NCBI GenBank assembly: GCA_015852425.1
Contig: JAAAIG010000137.1
Coordinates: 1 to 52,913, forward strand
Direction: 5' to 3'
Source of the DNA: Gryganskiella cystojenkinii
Lineage: Eukaryota > Mortierellomycota > Mortierellomycetes > Mortierellales > Mortierellaceae
Length of the DNA stretch: 52,913 nucleotides
Shown here: positions 1-9,695 of the stretch, piece after piece
Layout of the letters: every line of letters begins with the position of its first letter
Position numbering within the stretch: the stretch's first letter is position 1
Made by a program: the position numbers and the translations under genes
The notes under the pieces: model-generated
What the model was told of the DNA's origin: nothing
What the model saw: only the letters and a program-made list of their open reading frames with translations
Database searches by the model: none

Positions 1-39
1 AGGAGGAGGAGGAGGAGGAGGAGGAGGAGGAGGAGGAGG
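1..39 (+). repeat. (AGG)n trinucleotide repeat
   Basis: Thirteen perfect AGG units at the left window edge, read as polyglycine in the partial gene there. The true extent to the left is not visible. Confidence 0.85.
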
Positions 40-250
40 TAGTGGTGGATCATTGACTCGATCTCGACCTGTCAGCGTCCGTTCAGTCCGTAATCTAGGT
101 AGTCTTCGTTCCAACAGAAGTCTTGCGACTGGTAACATTGCACCTTCTTCGGGCCATGTTGCCCTAGGTCCGGAGATGGCTAGAACGAGTCAAGATGCAG
201 ACAACACTGGAAGGGCTAGCCACGAGAGCGAGGAACTCCAGTTCTTGTAA
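2..250 (+). CDS. C-terminal tail of an unrecognised protein (partial)
   Basis: The reading frame enters from the left edge and stops at TAA (248-250). It begins with an (AGG)n repeat read as about a dozen glycines. A tail rich in Ser, Arg and Val follows, with spaced SxR pairs (for example RSRPVSVRSVRNLGSLRSNR), and the protein ends in an acidic ESEELQFL. No domain is visible and I do not recognise the family. The low complexity and Ser/Arg content suggest a disordered tail. The repeat would be open in all three forward frames, so the frame rests on the downstream part only. The gene is convergent with OST3, whose stop is about 195 bp away. Confidence 0.45.
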   Translation, partial: GGGGGGGGGGGGGSGGSLTRSRPVSVRSVRNLGSLRSNRSLATGNIAPSSGHVALGPEMARTSQDADNTGRASHESEELQFL

Positions 251-445
251 TGGCAGCCACAGAAACTTATATCCGAATATTATTTTTTCATAAATTATTC
301 TATCCTGCATATTATCTTATCTACTCAAGTCCTTCACTCCGTGTTCAAAAGCGTGTGTTCTTCAAGAAAACTTATGTTTTGGCATTGTGGGTTTTTTCAA
401 AGATTTAAATAAGCCTTCCTCTCCCTGTTTTTGCACCTCTAATGT

Positions 446-1848
446 CTACCTAAACAAAAGTTGGAATGGGTAGCCAGGGTTCTTGACCTTGAAGAACTGG
501 ATCAAGACACTGAACATGAGCGAGAACAGACCCATCGAGACCCAGACTGCAACACGCTGCTTCGTAGGATTCTCGATCTTGGGGACAATGCCCAAGAGTC
601 CAATAACACTCACACACAATAACGCATAAATACCCGCGACGACCTGAGACTCGAGTCCGAGCTGATTCTGAAATCCTTGAGCGATGAAGCCAGGAGATCC
701 ATCGCGTGAGGGAATGCTATATGGAGGACGACGGATCTGGTTCCACATGTGTCCAGAGATCATGATAAAGATTGTGAACTGTTCAAAGGAGAACATAAAG
801 AGGGAAAGAGACGAAATCGGTTAGAAAGAGGCATTTCCTTAGTTGGACATACTAGCCCATTCAGGTCGATCATCTCAATAAAAACGTCATCTTACCAAGG
901 AAATCGTGGACCAAAAGGGACGGCTTCCAAGGATCTTGCCGGCCTTTTTGTAGATTAGGACAGCAGAGAACAGCATGCCGATGATGCTCAAGAGACTGAC
1001 CGCCGCACCAAAAAAGTCAAAAGGACGCTTGACCTTGATCTCGGTTCCTGCTCTGGAGTTAAGCCACGATGCGAACGTCTCGGCTTGGAATCCACTATGA
1101 GTGAGCGATAAGAAAACAAGAGAATAACACGATAGGGGTTAGCAGAAATGCCTGGGTTGATGTTTTGCTGCCTATCAATTGGGATATTGTCATTCAACAT
1201 ATCGTTCAACCCCAGAATGTTTCATACCCCTTGGAAAAATCATAGCGATCCAACAAGGGTTCAGATGACTGTGCTCCAGAGGGAGGGAAGAAGAGTGCCG
1301 ATGGCGCGCTGTTCATGCCAAACTTTTGGAAGATAGCCTGTCCAGCCTTGAAGTCGAGAGAGCCAAAGAACAATTGAGTCTTGTCGGTGAGCTTGGACCA
1401 GCCAGCGGCCACTAGACGGTACTCGGGATCAAAGTTACTGCAAGAAGAAAAAAGAAAAAGAAAAAAAGCAAGGGTCCGAGGCAAAAGATGAGTTAGCGAA
1501 GAAGGGAGAGAGTCAAAAAGAAACACGACAATTTAGCCCGAGTTCTCCAAAGCAAACAAAAAGAAACACGTACAGGCAAGGGGCACAATTGAACTCGGGA
1601 CTAATGGCGGTGAAGAGGACAACCATGGAATAGTTGCGAGGCATGGCCATGACCTCCTCGAACGCAGCCGAGTCGAGTTCGATGATACCCTTGTTCTTGG
1701 TAGCCTTTGCTTGCAAACGAGAGACCTTTTTGTTGAGGAGGGCTTGGGTAGTGGCAGGTTGAGCGTGTCCTGTAGAAAGCGTCGAGAGCAAGGCGACCAG
1801 GACTAAGACCAGGGTCAAGTAAACGGCCTTCCTGGAGAGGTGTCCCAT
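446..1848 (-). CDS. OST3: Oligosaccharyltransferase subunit OST3/OST6 (MAGT1/TUSC3 family)
   Basis: Oxidoreductase subunit of the ER oligosaccharyltransferase, which helps N-glycosylation by holding acceptor proteins in mixed disulfides. Four exons join in phase: 1574-1848, 1228-1437, 896-1094 and 446-778, giving 338 aa. An N-terminal signal sequence (residues about 8-28) is followed by a lumenal thioredoxin-like domain with the CxxC motif CAPC, split by intron 1. Four C-terminal membrane segments follow, with the family hallmark SGHMWNQIRRPPY at the start of exon 4 and a C-terminal GYPFQLLF. Length and layout match OST3/MAGT1 proteins. The start is the first ATG before the hydrophobic leader. 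The next gene upstream on the same strand ends only 169 bp away. Confidence 0.93.
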
Positions 1849-2017
1849 GATGAACGAACAGAGGGACGGAAAGAAAACGATAAAGAGTGGAAAGGGGTTC
1901 TCAGCAACGGGATGGAACTAAGGAAATACGTGGAGAAAGGATGATGAACGAGATGATGGTGCAAATATGATGGGAAACAGATGCATTATCGCGCGCACGT
2001 GACTGACGCGGGTAAAT

Positions 2018-4426
2018 TTATTGCTTGGTCATATTGTTTAGCAGAGAGTCAAGCAGCCCAGGTCCTCTACCCCCTCTACCACCAGACGGTCTCTGGCTCT
2101 GACCATGATGTTGTTGAGGATGTTGTCCCGGCGGGTTTTGGTGACCATAGGGATGGTGACGACTCGAGCTTGGCGGAGGGCCATGCTGGTAACCTGGTCT
2201 TGGATGATGTGGTTGGTGGTGGGGTGGAGGACCTCCATATCCATGAGAGGGATTGTGCTGCGAGTGTGGTGGTCGCTGTTTCTGGTACTGGTGGTGCTGC
2301 GGTGGGTATTGTTGCTGATGGTGATGCTGCTGTTGTTGATGATGCTGCTGTTGTTGGTGATGATGAACAGGCATCGGCCTCGGTGGGATACGCCATTCTT
2401 GCAAACAGAGCTTCTTGATCGCCTCTTGGTCAAAAGCAGGCCGAAGTCCCTCGTTCACATATTTCAGAAACACATCCAGGGCTTCTGTTTGACGGATCGC
2501 AGTCTTCATGTTGTTCCTCTTGATATACTCCATAAAGTGTCCGTCCTCAGCAATAGTTTTGGGATCGACAAGGTGATTGATATCCTCGGCCTTGATCCTG
2601 CTGTCGATGGCTGCCGTTGGCGCAAGCTTCCTACTCACGGTTTTTGTGGCACTGGATCCAGTTTCCGAGGATGTAGTAGACGCGTTCTGTTCAGGACCAG
2701 CTTGATCTTCCTCTTTCCTTGACTCTTCTTCTTTCTTCTGAGCTTCCAACCTGTCAGCCAACTCTTGGTATGTTGCGTTGACATTTCGCAGATGTTCAAT
2801 CACTCGTGCTGGACGACGCTGCAAAAGGTGACGGCAAACGACATAACGTTCAGAGTTCATGGGCCGACTGGTCAAAGGCTTCACTACACAAATCTTTTCA
2901 AAGTGTCTGGACAGGATCCAGACCAGTCCTGCGGTCACAGGCGTAAAAATGTCAAAGATCTTGACCACAAAATCGCCTCCTTTTTGAAGAGTCAAGAACA
3001 TGGTCAAGATCTGACAGAGGATCAGTCTCTGTAGAAGAGTTTCCTGTACAGCTTCATCGCCATCGACCGAGATACCCTAATTACACGACGAAAAGATTTT
3101 TTTTTTAAAAAAAGGGGAAGAAACATGGCAAGATTAGAGAGATATTCCATAAAACCTCGTACGATTTCTTCGTGTCTTAGAGTGGAAATTACCCCGTCAG
3201 CAGAGACCAAAGAGACTCCCAGTCCCCCCGTATCGTGATCCAACATTGCAGCAAAGGCATCGATATTGGCCTGCTTCAAAATGTCGCCGGTTCCATCCTC
3301 GCCGTAATAAACCTTCAAACCTTCATATACAGCAGCGTCCTTGTGAAACCTCTCGAGCTGGAAATCCAAATCGTTCTTCAAGGTCATGGCCCATCCATTA
3401 GCCCGTTCACCCCAGGTATTTTTCCGCCAAAGCAGATACTCTGAGAATCCACCAGGTCCAGAGCAGAGATCTGCGAAACGGAACGTCCCTGCATCGACGA
3501 CTCTCTCGCCTGATACCGATCCTGGTTCCGGAGTCTCCTTTGTAGCGGTCAGCGCCAGTTGTGAGTCAATACTGGCGAGTTTGACTGAGGCTCGGTTCAT
3601 AAAGATGGAGGATCCGACCAGCTCGTAAGGATTGCAGCGCTGTCTTGCTCGACCAAACATATCCGGGTTCACATCTCGCAATTTTTGCTAAAAAACAAAA
3701 AAAGAAGTGCATATCAGGTTTGAAAATGCATCAGTCAAGTGTGATATGTGTACACTTGATATATCGAGTTGTGCAAAGACCATTACCTTATTCTCCAGAA
3801 GTTTGTCCACGATTCCTTTGATACAAAAAAGATCTGTATCGACTTTTTCGGGTGGACCGGATTGGATCAAGAAGCAGTCTTCAGGGAGGTCGTAGGATGA
3901 GGCTTGGAAAACATCGAGGTGCTGGTCCAGAAACTCTGTAGGCGGGATCATAGGACGCATAAGCTGTTGGTGAGAGGGGACCTGTGGTGGTCTTGCTGAG
4001 GGGGGGTATTGCTGTGGATGCTGCTGCTGCTGTTGTTGTTGTTGATATGGGCTGTGTAAACCATGATGTCCTTGGGGTTGAAATCCATGATTGGGATCGT
4101 ACCGAAGGGGACCCTGTTGATGGCCCTGACCTGGGAAGGGGAGTCTACCTTGTCCTCCCTGGTGTGACCCGCCTCTATGACCACCAGGAGGTTGGAAGCG
4201 GACCTTGGGGCAGTTCCTGAAAGTAGGGATCGCAGTCGGGGACAACAGCGGCGTATCTGCATACGCAGGGTCACTGTCTGCAATAAAGACATGATGCACA
4301 CAAGCGACGCGAACAGAGGCAGGGTCAGAACGCGACAATTACTTGTTCATGAGTTATTCTACATGTCTGCAGGGGTTGTCTATTCAACGTGTCGACAGAG
4401 ACAAACATACCATTGTATGGGTCCAT
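2018..4426 (-). CDS. CMTR1: Cap-specific mRNA (nucleoside-2'-O-)-methyltransferase 1 (CMTR1-like)
   Basis: Methylates the 2'-O of the first transcribed nucleotide of capped RNA (cap 1), using SAM. Four exons join in phase: 4411-4426 (only 16 nt), 3787-4277, 3193-3687 and 2018-3076, giving 686 aa. The Rossmann FtsJ domain has the SAM motif DLCSGPGGFSEYLLWRK. All four residues of the K-D-K-E catalytic set are visible: Lys about 205 (NRASVKLA), Asp about 333 (SADGG, formed across intron 3), Lys about 373 (FVVKIFD) and Glu about 410 (TSRPMNSERYVV). The N-terminal arm carries a Gln run and the C-terminal arm is His/Gln/Pro-rich, ending in an RGG-like patch. No G-patch or WW domain is seen, unlike animal CMTR1. 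The gene is divergent from RPC5. Confidence 0.9.
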
Positions 4427-4841
4427 GATGGGATGGAAAGAGGAGAGAAATGACTGTGAGGTGGTGTGTAACAGGCAATAGAGTTGAACGAGAGAGACAA
4501 ACTGAAAAAGAACTCTGTCAAGTCACTCAAAACTGCGCTTCGCGGGACGCAGCATCGGTGTGAGACGCTGTTTTGAAATGTGGCTTAGCATCATGGCCTC
4601 TGTGCTTCAACAAAAAAAGACAAAAGGTGACCCCACTGAACAGCGCCTCCTCCTCCTCCTCCTTGACTTCATTACAGAACTTCATTACCGAAAGAGTCAT
4701 TCGCTCTTCTTCTGAGGACAGCAACCAGCCAACCGAAACACCTCCCCATCGACAAACACAAAGGAAACAGGACCCCCCCTGCTGGACAGCACATTCATCC
4801 TTGACACACACTTCATATTCCACATATATACACACACGACC
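4427..4841. promoter_or_regulatory. Shared divergent promoter of CMTR1 and RPC5
   Basis: This 415 bp gap separates two oppositely directed start codons, so it should hold both promoters. A (TCC)n-type pyrimidine run lies at about 4648-4662. The stretch just before the RPC5 ATG is CA-rich. I found no protein-coding stretch or named factor site that I would defend. Confidence 0.5.
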
Positions 4842-6439
4842 ATGCCACCCAAACCCTCATTCAAGCCAAAGATTGCGCCAAATGCTCGGGCTCGCAAGAG
4901 AGCCTCTGCGCCCAATGATGGCGACGGTTCCGATAATGACGTTCAAATGCATGACGACGGCCCAGCAGACGATGGCCCACTCTTCGAGGACGATTTTCTT
5001 ATGCAGGAACGTCTTGAGGAAGAACGTCTCCACAGAGCTAAACCACCAGTGAACCGCGCCGCGCCCGTCGTTGGCTCTTCTTCTTTTTCTTTGGCCGCTG
5101 GATCCTCTGAGAGCAAGAGCAACGCCGTCAGGACGACTGAGTCTGTCGATACAGAAATGACGGAGACCAAGCAACAAGCCAAGATGGAGGATTTGACGTT
5201 GGAGGATAACCCAGTCTCGCCCTCAGAGATCTCTTCGGACAGAGATACGCCCATGGACCTTGACCACGATCACACGAAGGGAGGCGAGGATGATTTTGAA
5301 GATGATGGACGCGAGAAGGAGCCAGATTATGCAGATGAGGGTGATGAACTCATCAAAGAGATCCCCGTCTACTTGACCCAGCAGTTGGCCAAACACTTGT
5401 ACCTGTTCCAATACCCCGTTCGCGCCTCGGCTCTTCCCTATGTCCGTCAACATGGTCCCAGCAGCGCGAGAATCAAGCCTTTGTCCCAGATGATTGAGTT
5501 GGAACTTGCCCTTGACACAGGCGCACAGGAGTACAACCGGGATCGAGGAGAAGAGTTGGCGTGGGGCACGAACGATAAGCCTCTCCGAACGGCCCTTGAC
5601 GGCGAACTAGATGATAACGAGGACGTTGATTTGCTGAAGACACAGACGTTGACTTCATCGCTCGTCCCAACCGCAACAAACTACCTTGCTGGAGTCATTC
5701 GAGGAGGTAATGCCTATGTTAACTTGTTGAATCACTTTTTATAGACTCAAAGATTTTGACATTATTTGTGGACACTAAACAACGACCCTTTTTTTTTCTG
5801 TTTGTATGTGGAATAGATGAGTTGCATTTGACACCATTCCACGGTACGGTTCAACTTCGTCCGAGTTTTAAATATCTTGACAAGATCGACGAAAAGAGAA
5901 AGCAGGCTACCCGGAAGGTCTCTGACGAGGAAAATAAGGAACTTTTGGCCAAGCAGAAGGCAGAGCAGGAACAAAAGGCGAAGGCTTTGCAGGTAACTGT
6001 GAATGAAATGTTTACTCATGGACAAAAATCGCCCAGTCGCAACAAGGAAAACTAACTTGCTCCGATGGTGTATTGATGTATTCCAACAGGTCCAAGTCCG
6101 GAGTGCAGCGGAATCTGAGGCACGGAGAACCAACGGACCAAACAGAGCGCGTCTGGCCGAGGAAGAGAACTGGACCATCCTCAAGTATTATGATGACGAT
6201 GTAAGTACATTTTGCTCCAGACTGCCTTTGAAGTTCTTACTTTGAGTTGAGCATTGGCTGATGCCGCCTCTCCGTTTTATCTTTTCTTTTCGCGTTTATA
6301 GACAGAAGAGTCTGGAGAAATCTATAACCGCCTGTTTGCCAACCATGTTGATGATCTCGAGTGCGCCACAACTGTGGAGGATTACTTGGGACTCGTCTCG
6401 TCCAACAATTCCCTGCGCAACGTGAAGACCGAGAACTGA
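4842..6439 (+). CDS. RPC37: DNA-directed RNA polymerase III subunit RPC5/RPC37 (POLR3E family)
   Basis: Pol III subunit that forms the TFIIF-like RPC37-RPC53 heterodimer used in initiation, termination and reinitiation. Exons 4842-5706, 5817-5992, 6090-6200 and 6302-6439 join in phase to 429 aa. An acidic, disordered N-terminal third precedes the conserved core EIPVYLTQQLAKHLYLFQYP. Further family signatures are IKPLSQMIELELALDT and, across intron 1, DELHLTPFHGTVQLRPSF, followed by the YLDKIDEKRK helix. The start has no competing upstream Met in frame and opens with MPPKPSFKPK. It is somewhat longer than yeast Rpc37 (about 280 aa) because of the N-terminal arm, and shorter than human POLR3E. 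Confidence 0.92.
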
Positions 6440-6856
6440 GATAGTTTCAAGGTCGTCAAAAAGACATAAAAAACCAAAAGAAAGACAAAAAAAACTTAAA
6501 AAACAGCTTTGCATTCATTGCAAAGAGAAGACACCACCCTGTCGACTCTGGTCTTGGTCATTCTCGAAAGGAAACCCTTCTTTTAAACGCCTTCACCTTC
6601 CCTGTGGCTGTAACTGGAGTTGCTTGTTTTGGGCGGTGGCAGTGCCCTGGGATGACATCAGAAGACACAAAAAAGATGGAACCCTTTCTCGTCCTTCCAT
6701 TTTTGCGACTGTATGACTGTGGCTTTTGATTTTGGTCCATTTTTGGTTGCCTTCGTTGCACCACTTTATTTTTGTTTTACTTTATTTTTGTTTTCTCTCT
6801 TTCTCTCCATTTGTTGCACATTTCCTCCTTCCCCTCCACTTTTCATTTCATCCGTC
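6440..6856. other. Intergenic region between RPC37 and the Cys-rich membrane protein gene
   Basis: 417 bp. The first part is AT-rich and probably the RPC37 3' UTR. From about 6705 it becomes strongly pyrimidine-rich (runs of T and CTTT) up to the next start codon, the usual look of a 5' UTR or core promoter in this window. No gene or RNA seen. Confidence 0.5.
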
Positions 6857-7648
6857 ATGAACTTCGCTCTTGACACCGCTCGCTCCTATCTTTTGGGCGG
6901 AGCAGGCGAGACCATCAAAGCCTTGGCTGTCACGTCCTCGCCTTTTGAGAAGCGCTCCATGCGTTTGGAGAAGCGACGAGTCTACTGTTCCACGTATTGG
7001 TACTGCCCTGATGGATACTCTTGCGATAGTGACGGCCTGCACTGCACGAAGAACAGGAGCTACGCCTGGACAGCTGTCTTTGGAGTCATTGCCCTTATTA
7101 TCATCATCCTCTGGATCTTGAAGCGTCGTCGCAATCGTAATGCTGCTATGACCTCCACTGTCACCACTGTGATTCCTGGTCAACAGCCCCAGCAGGTCTA
7201 TGATCCCAACCAGCCCGCGATGTATCAGCCCCCTCAGACGACCTATGCTCCTCCTCCTGGCGACCCAAACATGGCTTACCAGCCTGCTTACCCTCCTCAG
7301 GCTCAGTATGCTCCTCCTCCCGCAACCTACGACAGCCCTGCTCCTGGTGTCTATGGCGCCCCTCCAGCTCCAGGTACTCCTTATTCGACCGAGAAGCCTC
7401 TCTATGCTCCTCCAGTTGATGCTCCCCCTACTGCGTACTCGCCTTACCCCCAGTCTTCTCAGCCTTACCCTGCTGGCGGTTCCTCCCCTGCTTACTCTGC
7501 TGCGTCACCCGCACCAGCAACTGTGTACACTTCGGGCCCGTACAGTCCACCAGTTGGCCAACCTCAGGCTCAGCATCCCGGTATTGCGCCTGCGCCTGCC
7601 CCTTACCCTATCCCTCAGGGCGATGCTTCTTACTACCCTCCCAAGTAA
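6857..7648 (+). CDS. Single-pass membrane protein with Cys-rich ectodomain and Pro/Tyr-rich tail
   Basis: Intronless, 263 aa from the ATG at 6857. The N-terminal region (about 65 aa) ends in a small cysteine module, C-x5-C-x5-C-x6-C (CSTYWYCPDGYSCDSDGLHC). One membrane segment follows (about residues 73-92, WTAVFGVIALIIIILWIL), with a KRRRNR stop-transfer patch. The remaining 165 or so residues are Pro, Tyr, Ala and Gln-rich with many PPxxY-like and YxPP steps. That order resembles animal single-TM cysteine-rich proteins such as WBP1 or VOPP1, whose tails bind WW domains; this is an analogy of layout only. An in-frame upstream ATG at 6713 would add a hydrophobic, pyrimidine-coded leader, but it looks like translated UTR. 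Function unknown. Confidence 0.75.
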   Translation: MNFALDTARSYLLGGAGETIKALAVTSSPFEKRSMRLEKRRVYCSTYWYCPDGYSCDSDGLHCTKNRSYAWTAVFGVIALIIIILWILKRRRNRNAAMTSTVTTVIPGQQPQQVYDPNQPAMYQPPQTTYAPPPGDPNMAYQPAYPPQAQYAPPPATYDSPAPGVYGAPPAPGTPYSTEKPLYAPPVDAPPTAYSPYPQSSQPYPAGGSSPAYSAASPAPATVYTSGPYSPPVGQPQAQHPGIAPAPAPYPIPQGDASYYPPK

Positions 7649-8353
7649 TATTTAATCCGCTATGTATCTCTTTCACACTGTTATTGTTATTAAAAAAACA
7701 GAAAAAAAAAAAAAAAAAGTTGGGGGTAATTGGATGTTCCCTGTGCCGACCGCCGACCGCCAGCTCACATTAAAAAACAACAAAAAAAAAGTCGTTACGT
7801 GAGTTTGTTTATTTATTTGTTTTGAGAGCACGAATGTGTTCCCCGGGAATCGAGGCAATTTTGAACCTTTGTGGAACAAAGTCGGCGTTGTTTTGTGGAC
7901 TGCACAGTCACTGACCAGAGGCAGGGCAAACAGGAAATGGCTCACTCTCAAGAGTCTTTTGCTGCGCTGTATGGACAGAAGAAGAACCAGGAGCGGGAAA
8001 CGCACAAAGAGAGAGGGAAAAGACACCCCATCCAAACCCTGCTTTTTTGAGGAGAGAAGAGAGTGAAAGCAAAAATAAGAGTGTGCTGGACCTGAATCAT
8101 GTCGGAGGAGACACTAGTGGCGATTAGCTTATTTGATGCTTTTTTGAACTCAAAAAGATGGATGACCTTGTTTTGCTGCCATTGTGGAAGAGGAGAGGCC
8201 AGTTTGTCGAGCTCCAGGTTCGAATTCAGTTACGCCTCATCCTCTTTTGGAAGAATATTGAGAGCAAAAAAAAGGAAGCTGGGGCGACCTTGCTGGACAC
8301 CAGGGTTCTGACAAAGACATGACCTCGGTGCTTGCTAGCGAAAGTAAAACACA

Positions 8354-8377
8354 AAGAGAGAGAGAGAGAGAGAGAGC
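8354..8377 (+). repeat. (GA)n microsatellite
   Basis: About 11 uninterrupted GA units in the spacer upstream of ALG14. Confidence 0.75.
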
Positions 8378-8443
8378 AGTACTGTTGTAGCGCAAACGGA
8401 AAGGAGAAGATGAGAACACAGGGTCGGGTCTGCACACAACTTT

Positions 8444-8452
8444 GGTGGCAAA
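8444..8452 (+). promoter_or_regulatory. PACE-like 9-mer upstream of ALG14
   Basis: GGTGGCAAA, the exact proteasome-associated control element bound by Rpn4 in yeasts, lies 118 bp before the ALG14 ATG on the sense strand. A single 9-mer is weak evidence on its own; a second copy in this window lies in the RPN11 promoter. Confidence 0.25.
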
Positions 8453-8569
8453 ATTGTTATTTTGGACGATGAATGGCGCGAGCTATTTTTTTTTTTTTTT
8501 TTTTTTTTTCCATCTCTTTTTGTGCTTCAATCACCGTCAAGAACAAGGAACAGGGACAGGGACATCGAC

Positions 8570-9520
8570 ATGGACAGCCGTACCATCTTCAACATTGCCC
8601 TCGCAGCTGCCATCACCTCGGCCTTGATCGCCCTGCCGCTCGCTGCTGTTTTGGCATTTCGACTCTGGAGAGCACTACCTCAGCATCGACCCAGCAAGAC
8701 CAACGAGCGCCCGGTCATTGCCGACGCAGTCTTGGCATCGGACCATAGCCGAATCAGGGAGTCCCTCTCAACATCCTTGTCCCCATCATCATCATCGACA
8801 TTAACGAACCGGGTCAAGGCAAAACCTGTCTCATCTCCCGCAAAAGCAACTCCATCAACATCGGGTTCATCAGCAACCCAATGCACAGCAACCATTTACC
8901 TGGGCTCTGGAGGTCACTCGGCAGAGATGCTTCAACTTGTCTCGGGACTGGATCCTTCCAAGTACCAGATACGACACTACATCGTAGGCCAAGATGACGA
9001 TGCGAGTGTTGAGAAGGTCCACCGGCTCGAGTCTTTGAGAGGACAGGCAGACGTGTCGGACGCGTTCAAAGTCAGTTCCAACGGCAAGGAAGGCTCCGAG
9101 GCATCGAAACGACCGGGCGGATACACGGTGAACCGGATACCTAGGAGTCGACATGTGCATCAATCCTTCCTGACGACACCATTTACGTTGGCCAAGTCTC
9201 TGTTGGTGGCCATGACCTTGATACGACGGCTGGGCTGTTCTAGCAAGGATTACGATCACAAGGACCACAAGAGCGTCCTGCTTATGAATGGGCCTGGTAC
9301 CTGTTTTGCCCTGGCACTGGCGGTCATTGGTCTACGGATACTGGGCGTGGTCGAGGATGAGCGGACGCCGGACTTGGTCTTTGTCGAGAGTTTTGCTCGG
9401 GTGAGGACACTCAGCATGACAGGAAAGCTGGTGTATCCTCTGTGCGACGCGTTCCTCGTGCAGTGGCCAGGTCTACGCGAACAGTATCCACGAGCGCAGT
9501 ACATTGGCGCACTCGTCTGA
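8570..9520 (+). CDS. ALG14: UDP-N-acetylglucosamine transferase subunit ALG14
   Basis: Membrane anchor that recruits ALG13 to the ER surface; together they add the second GlcNAc to dolichol-linked oligosaccharide. Intronless, 316 aa from MDSRTIFNIA. A hydrophobic anchor spans about residues 6-32. A Ser/Thr-rich linker leads to the ALG14 fold with the Gly-rich loop YLGSGGHSAEML. The next family motif is LLMNGPGTC, and the C-terminus VQWPGLREQYPRAQYIGALV is the ALG13-contacting tail. Upstream in-frame codons run through the poly-T tract (poly-Phe) and lack a good start. It is longer than yeast Alg14 (237 aa) because of two inserts, around residues 60-105 and 165-190. MRH4 follows on the same strand after only 175 bp. 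Confidence 0.93.
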   Translation: MDSRTIFNIALAAAITSALIALPLAAVLAFRLWRALPQHRPSKTNERPVIADAVLASDHSRIRESLSTSLSPSSSSTLTNRVKAKPVSSPAKATPSTSGSSATQCTATIYLGSGGHSAEMLQLVSGLDPSKYQIRHYIVGQDDDASVEKVHRLESLRGQADVSDAFKVSSNGKEGSEASKRPGGYTVNRIPRSRHVHQSFLTTPFTLAKSLLVAMTLIRRLGCSSKDYDHKDHKSVLLMNGPGTCFALALAVIGLRILGVVEDERTPDLVFVESFARVRTLSMTGKLVYPLCDAFLVQWPGLREQYPRAQYIGALV

Positions 9521-9695
9521 GTTGAATAAATATTCGTGACTGCCTTTTAAACCTCCCTCTGTTTTCTTTTCATTTTTGCCTCTTTTGAGTGCCCTCTCGT
9601 TCTGTACTTTGTTGTCAACTCCCCTCCTTCTGTCTTTCTCCCATTCCATTCGAACAGCCTGCATTCACTTCCCTCCGTTATTGACATTGCTCGCC

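Larger units (their letters stand above)
7649..8569. other. Long spacer with microsatellite and poly-T tract upstream of ALG14
   Basis: 921 bp without a convincing gene. It holds an A-run near 7703-7718, a (GA)n microsatellite of about 11 units around 8354-8376, and an uninterrupted T run of roughly 24 bases at about 8487-8510, some 60 bp before the ALG14 start. Poly-T this close to a start codon is typical of fungal nucleosome-depleted promoters. A PACE-like 9-mer lies at 8444-8452 (listed separately). Confidence 0.5.

Noticed and set aside
2038..2433. Alternative-frame open stretches over the CMTR1 C-terminus on both strands
   Set aside because: They come from the repetitive CAG/CAT-rich coding sequence of CMTR1 and have no features of their own.
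6713..6856. In-frame upstream start for the Cys-rich membrane protein giving a hydrophobic leader
   Set aside because: The stretch is pyrimidine-rich DNA like other leaders in this window, and its Phe/Leu/Ser content follows from that base bias. The ATG at 6857 is the better start.
8205..8230. GGTTCGAATTC resembling a tRNA B box
   Set aside because: No matching A box at the right distance and no acceptor-stem pairing could be found, so it is not a tRNA gene.
8462..8569. N-terminal extension of ALG14 through a poly-Phe run
   Set aside because: Poly-Phe is encoded by the poly-T promoter tract; the ATG at 8570 leads straight into the expected membrane anchor.
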